Shown here piece after piece: positions 57,591 to 64,000 of a DNA stretch of 64,000 nucleotides (position 1 is its first letter; the number at the start of each line of letters is the position of its first letter). The translations under genes were made by a program, and so were the position numbers. The notes below the pieces were generated by a model. It did not search any database, was not told where the DNA came from, and saw nothing but the letters and a program-made list of their open reading frames with translations. Origin of the DNA: Blastococcus sp. PRF04-17 (GTDB taxonomy: Bacteria; Actinomycetota; Actinomycetes; Mycobacteriales; Geodermatophilaceae); the NCBI RefSeq assembly GCF_023016265.1, contig NZ_CP095412.1, forward strand, positions 2,666,001 to 2,730,000. The letters run 5' to 3'.

Positions 57591-59387
57591 GTGACTGCCG
57601 AAGCCGCCGCTGTCCCCGCCCTGTCGCCCGAGGTCACCGCACGCTGGCAGGCCCGCTTCCGTGCCCCGCGGGTGTCGCTGCCGGACTGGGCCCTCGACGC
57701 GCCGCACCGCAACCTGTACTCCTCCGACGTCAGCGGCGTCGTCGAGCAGTACGCCTGGGACCGCGAGACCGGCGAGCACCGCAAGGTCACCGACCGCCCC
57801 AACGGCACGCTGATGGGCACGCTGAGCCCGGACGGCGAGACCATCTGGTGGTTCGCCGACTCCGACGGCGACGAGTTCGGCGTGTGGCGGACCCAGCCGT
57901 TCGGCGGCGGCGAGGACACCGACGCCGTCCCGGAGGTCGAGGCGGCCTACCCGGCCGGCCTCGAGGTCGGCCGGACGCTGGTGGCGATCGGCCGCTCGAC
58001 CGACGACGGCAGCGAACTGTGGCTGGCCCCCACCGGCGGGCAGCCCCGGGTGGTCTACCGGCACGCCGACCCGGCGTCGGTCGACGCGCTGACCCGCGAC
58101 GACGAGCTGCTGGTCATCTCGCACTCCGAGCACGGCGACCCGCGGTACCCGGCGCTGCGCGTGCTCCGCACCGCTGACGACTCGGTCGTCGCCGAGAAGT
58201 GGGACGGCGAGGGCCGCGGCCTGCACGCGCTCGAGTTCGGTCCGCTGCCCGACGACCGCCGGCTGCTCGTCGGGCACGAGCGGCGCGGCCGCGAGGAGCT
58301 GCTGATCTGGGACGTCGCAGCCGACACCGAGACCGAGCTCGTGCTGGACCTGCCCGGCGACGTGACCGCCGGCTGGTACCCCGACGGCTCGGCGCTGCTG
58401 GTCGGCCACGACCACGCCGCACGGAGCGAGATCTACCGCTACGACCTCGCCAGCGGTCGGCTGGAGAAGCTCGACACCCCGCCGGGCGTCGTCCGCGGCG
58501 CGACCGCCCGGCCGGACGGCACGGTGGAGCTGGCCTGGTCGTCGTCGGCCCTGCCTCCGGTGATCCGCCGCGCGGACGGCCCCGTCGTCCTGTCGGTGAC
58601 CGACGAGGAGCCGCCGGCCGCCTACCCGGTCGAGGACCGGTGGGTGCCCGGCCCCGGCGGCGACGTGCACGCCCTGCTCGTGCGGCCGGAGGGGCCGGCG
58701 CCCTATGCGACGGCGTTCCTGGTGCACGGCGGCCCCGAGGCGGCCGACGACGACTCCTACCGCGCCCGCCGGGCGGCGTACGTCGACGCCGGGTACGCGG
58801 TCGTGCACGTGAACTACCGCGGCTCCACCGGCTACGGCAGCAGCTGGCGTGACGCGCTCACCGGGCGCCCGGGACTGACCGAGCTCGAGGACATCGGCGC
58901 GGTGTACGACGCGCTGGTCGCCGAGGGGGTCGTCGACCCGCAGCGGGCGCTGATCAGCGGCGGCTCGTGGGGCGGTTTTCTCACCCTGCTGGGCCTGGGC
59001 ACCCAGCCGGAGCGCTGGGCGGCCGGGATCGCCGAGGTGCCGGTCGCGGACTATCTCGCCGCCTACGAGGACGAGATGGAGGGCCTGCGGGCCTACGACC
59101 GGGCGTTGTTCGGCGGTTCACCGGAGGAGGTGCACGACGTCTACGTGCGCTCCTCCCCCATCACCTACGTGGATGCCGTCGCCGCGCCGGTGCTCGTCGT
59201 CGCCGGCGCCAACGACCCCCGCTGCCCGATCCGGCAGATCGACAACTACCTCGCCGAGCTCGCGAAGCAGGGCAAGGAGCACGAGGTGTACCGGTTCGAC
59301 GCCGGCCACGGCTCGCTGGTCATCGAGGAGACCATCCGCCAGGTCGAGGTGGCACTGGCCTTCGCGCTCAGGCACGTCCAGCCGTAG
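57591..59387 (+). CDS. S9 family prolyl oligopeptidase-like peptidase
   Basis: 598 residues. An N-terminal seven-bladed beta-propeller (residues 1-350, with WDRETGEHRKVTDRPNGTL and YDLASGRLEKLDTPPG blades) covers a C-terminal alpha/beta hydrolase: HGGPEAADDDSYRARRAAYV, nucleophile Ser in ALISGGSWGGFLTLLG, Asp in LVVAGANDPRCPIRQIDNYL and His in RFDAGHGSLVIEE. Cleaves short peptides. GTG 57591 is preferred over 57585 because GGGAGG is 8 nt before it. No signal peptide, so cytoplasmic. Confidence 0.92.
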   Translation: MTAEAAAVPALSPEVTARWQARFRAPRVSLPDWALDAPHRNLYSSDVSGVVEQYAWDRETGEHRKVTDRPNGTLMGTLSPDGETIWWFADSDGDEFGVWRTQPFGGGEDTDAVPEVEAAYPAGLEVGRTLVAIGRSTDDGSELWLAPTGGQPRVVYRHADPASVDALTRDDELLVISHSEHGDPRYPALRVLRTADDSVVAEKWDGEGRGLHALEFGPLPDDRRLLVGHERRGREELLIWDVAADTETELVLDLPGDVTAGWYPDGSALLVGHDHAARSEIYRYDLASGRLEKLDTPPGVVRGATARPDGTVELAWSSSALPPVIRRADGPVVLSVTDEEPPAAYPVEDRWVPGPGGDVHALLVRPEGPAPYATAFLVHGGPEAADDDSYRARRAAYVDAGYAVVHVNYRGSTGYGSSWRDALTGRPGLTELEDIGAVYDALVAEGVVDPQRALISGGSWGGFLTLLGLGTQPERWAAGIAEVPVADYLAAYEDEMEGLRAYDRALFGGSPEEVHDVYVRSSPITYVDAVAAPVLVVAGANDPRCPIRQIDNYLAELAKQGKEHEVYRFDAGHGSLVIEETIRQVEVALAFALRHVQP

Positions 59388-59390
59388 GAG

Positions 59391-59442
59391 CCGAAACCGC
59401 GGTTCTGGCTCCTCCGGTGAGGGGCCGGAACCGCGGTTTCGG
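59391..59442 (+). terminator. Long 15-bp inverted repeat after the S9 peptidase
   Basis: CCGAAACCGCGGTTC (59391-59405) is the reverse complement of 59428-59442, with a 22-nt loop. Each arm also holds the palindrome CCGCGG. It lies 4 bp past the peptidase stop and serves both directions with the convergent gene. Confidence 0.75.
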
Positions 59443-59515
59443 TCTGGTCGACCGGCCGGACCGTGGCCGCTCTGGTCGCCGCGGCGGGCCTGTGGCTGGC
59501 GGCACTCGCGTCGGT

Positions 59516-59941
59516 CTAGGTCCGCCGCCGTCCCGCCACCGCCGGCCGACGCGGGGTCACGAGCGCCAGCCGGGCGTTGCGCCGTCGTCGCAGGACGGCT
59601 CGTCGCCAGGTCTCCCGCCCTCCGTTCGGATCGTCGGGCGCGTAGGCCGACCAGGAGAAGACGTCGTCGGGCGCCTCGGCGTCGTCCTCCGTGCGCGCCC
59701 GCACCCGTCCGAGCACCCGCTCGCCCACCGCGTCGTCCAGCAAGGCCGACAGGTCCTCGGGGTCCCGTCCCTCAGCGGCCAGCGCCTCGGTCACCCGGTC
59801 GTACAGCCGGGGACCGAAGGCGGCGTCCGCCGCATCGGTGATCAAGGCGTGCGCGGCGTCCACGGGGACGTCGCGTTCCAGCGCCAGGTTGACCTCGGCC
59901 CACGCGCGCAGCGTGTGAAGGTCCGGCCCGGGCAGGATCAC
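59516..59941 (-). CDS. Hypothetical protein following asd
   Basis: 141 residues from GTG 59941, one base after the asd stop, so in the lysC-asd operon. Helical and acidic: LHTLRAWAEVNLALERDVPV then DAAHALITDAADAAFGPRLY, then EALAAEGRDPEDLSALLDDA; C-terminus is basic (RRAVLRRRRNARLALV). No recognised family. Its place suggests a link with diaminopimelate or threonine synthesis only by location. Confidence 0.65.
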   Translation of the reverse strand: MILPGPDLHTLRAWAEVNLALERDVPVDAAHALITDAADAAFGPRLYDRVTEALAAEGRDPEDLSALLDDAVGERVLGRVRARTEDDAEAPDDVFSWSAYAPDDPNGGRETWRRAVLRRRRNARLALVTPRRPAVAGRRRT

Positions 59942-59942
59942 C

Positions 59943-62266
<2,324 letters not shown>

Positions 62267-62340
62267 GGGTCCACAGGCTACCGACGTCGTCGACGGAGCC
62301 GGCGCTTGCGTCCGGGCGGCACGACCGATCTGATCGCCGG

Positions 62341-63935
62341 GTGGACGATCCGGCCCGGTGGCTGCTGACCGCTGAGGAGCGCGGCAACCCCGGCACGCCG
62401 CTGCCCGCCTGGACCGAGGGCAACCTGGTCCGGCCACTGGTTCACGGCGTGGCCTACTTCGATCGGCTGGTCGAGGTGGTCGAGCAGCTCGGCGAGGGCG
62501 ACCGGCTGTGGTTCACCGACTGGCGGGGCGACCCGGACCAGAAGCTCCGGCCCGGCGGCCCGACCGTCGACGAACTGTTCAGCGCGGCCTCGCACCGCGG
62601 GGTCGACGTCCGCGGCCTGGTGTGGCGCTCGCACACCGACGCCCTGTCCTACAGCAAGCAGGAGAACCGGTCGCTGGACCGGGAGATCGAGGAGGACGGC
62701 GGAAAGGTCGTGCTCGACCAGCGGGTCCGCCGGGTCGGCAGTCACCACCAGAAGATCGTGGTCATCCGCTGCCCCGCGGACCCGTCCCGCGACGTGGCCT
62801 TCGCCGGGGGGATCGACCTGTGCCACAGCCGGCGCGACGACGGCGACCACGGCGGTGACCCGCAGGCGGTCAACATGGCGTCGGGGTACGGGCCCACGCC
62901 GCCGTGGCACGACGTGCAGGCCGAGATCCGTGGCCCGGCGGTCGCAGTGCTGGAGACGGCGTTCCGCGAGCGGTGGGACGACCCGACGAGCCCGGTGCAG
63001 GGCAATCCGATCGCCTACGTCGTCGACCGGTTCCGTCATGCCCGGCTGGACCCCTCCCCCTGCCGGAGGAGCTCCCGCCACCTCCCGCGGCCGGGCCGCA
63101 CCTCGTCCAGACGCTGCGGACGTATCCGAAGATCCGGCCCCGCTACGACTTCGCCCCGGAGGGCGAGCGTTCCATCGCGCGCGGGTACTCGAAGGCGGTC
63201 CGGCGGGCACGGCGACTGATCTACCTGGAGGACCAGTACCTGTGGTCGGCGGAGGTGGCCCAGCTGTTCGCCGACGCCCTGACCGAGAACCCGGAGCTGC
63301 ACCTGGTCGTCGTCGTCCCCCGCATCCCGGACCAGGAAGGTGCCTTCAACGCGACGCCGCAGTACGTCGGCCGGCGACAGGCCGTCGACCTGTGCGTCCG
63401 GGCCGGTGGCAAGGACCGCGTCCACGTGTTCGACGTCGAGAACCGGGCGGGGACGCCGGTCTACGTGCACTCCAAGGTCTGCATCGTCGACGACGTCTGG
63501 GCCAGCATCGGCAGCGACAACTTCAACCGCCGTTCCTGGACCCACGACAGCGAGCTGTCCACCGCCGTCCTCGACAGCACGCACGACCCCCGGGAGCCGC
63601 ACGACCCGGCAGGGACCGGCGACTGCGCGCGCACCTTCGCGCGAGACCTGCGGCTGGCCCTCGCCCGCGAGCACCTCGACCTGGCGCCGGACGGCAGCCA
63701 GGACGACCTGCTGATCGACCCCGTGGCCTTCGTCGAGACGATCGAGTCGCGGGCGGCCGCCCTGGCCGAGTGGCATGCCGGCGGCCGGCGCGGGGAGCGG
63801 CCCCCGGGCCGGCTCCGGCCGCACCGACCGGAGAAGCTCTCGCGCCTCACCCGGCTGTGGGCCACCCCGGTCTACCGGCTGCTCGTCGACCCGGATGGCC
63901 GTCCGCTGCGGCTACGTCTGCAGCGACGCTTCTGA
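62341..63935 (+). CDS. Phospholipase D family protein (frame offset at 63056-63060)
   Basis: 531 residues with one C added in the run at 63056-63060. The first HKD region is [20 protein letters not shown] (Asp of HxKx4D replaced by Arg), then [16 protein letters not shown]; the second is complete, [20 protein letters not shown] then [17 protein letters not shown]. The halves join around [20 protein letters not shown] (by inference). Cytoplasmic or loosely membrane-bound phosphodiesterase or transphosphatidylase. GTG 62341 starts it, 75 bp from the divergent lysC start. Confidence 0.87.
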
Positions 63936-64000
63936 CCGGAGCGAACCGGCGGGCGCAGAACCGCAGCCGGAAGGGGTCGAGCGTGCCCGGCAGCGGGCGC

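Noticed and set aside
59463-59519. 18-residue hydrophobic peptide ORF (VAALVAAAGLWLAALASV)
   Set aside because: Too short, no ribosome site, overlaps the end of the opposite gene; could be chance.

Overview
The window is 64 kb of very GC-rich DNA with strong G/C third-position bias, frequent GTG starts, TAnnnT promoters placed just upstream of start codons, and actinobacterial gene families (DUF4244 pilin, PAS-ANTAR, MarP, DUF4383, K+-insensitive H+-pyrophosphatase). It is clearly an actinobacterium. The protein style suggests Geodermatophilaceae (Blastococcus, Geodermatophilus, Modestobacter), but that is inference. No rRNA, IS element, prophage or CRISPR array was seen. One tRNA (Pro, CGG) is present.

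Layout. 0-7 kb: end of an MFS exporter, a trans-aconitate methyltransferase with nine 18-bp tandem repeats in its N-terminus, topA, and a WXG100-like/DUF1023 hydrolase pair. 7-12 kb: H+-pyrophosphatase hppA divergent from a DUF1998 helicase. 12-19 kb: a Tad/Flp pilus operon (TadE-like, TadE, DUF4244 pilin, TadC, TadB, TadA, Ssd/TadZ), then a divergent HAD phosphatase and a conserved protein. 19-41 kb: a mixed block with three separate groups of cobalamin genes (phosphatase + cobS; cobD; cobC-cobT-cysG/cobA), glgC, peptide deformylase, PAS-ANTAR, plsC, an orphan PemK-like toxin, TetR, a sortase with its probable substrate, and a DODA-type dioxygenase. 41-57 kb: acs, holin-like protein, epoxide hydrolase, marP, cupredoxin, NUDIX, TlpA, nth, crp, RidA, a pair of Get3/ArsA ATPases, ponA2, yqeY, metallophosphoesterase. 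57-64 kb: tRNA-Pro, S9 peptidase, asd-lysC, and a phospholipase D.

From memory of M. tuberculosis H37Rv, gene order at 2-19 kb (topA, helicase, Tad locus, HAD, Rv3662c-like) and 41-57 kb (acs to the metallophosphoesterase) follows the Rv3646c-Rv3683 neighbourhood. The 19-41 kb block interrupts that order, and whiB4 is missing from its usual place.

Quality warning. About 13 genes are split by a single-base offset, nearly all at G or C homopolymers, including the presumably essential topA. I read these as consensus sequence errors rather than true pseudogenes, and annotate such genes as one CDS across the frame change.
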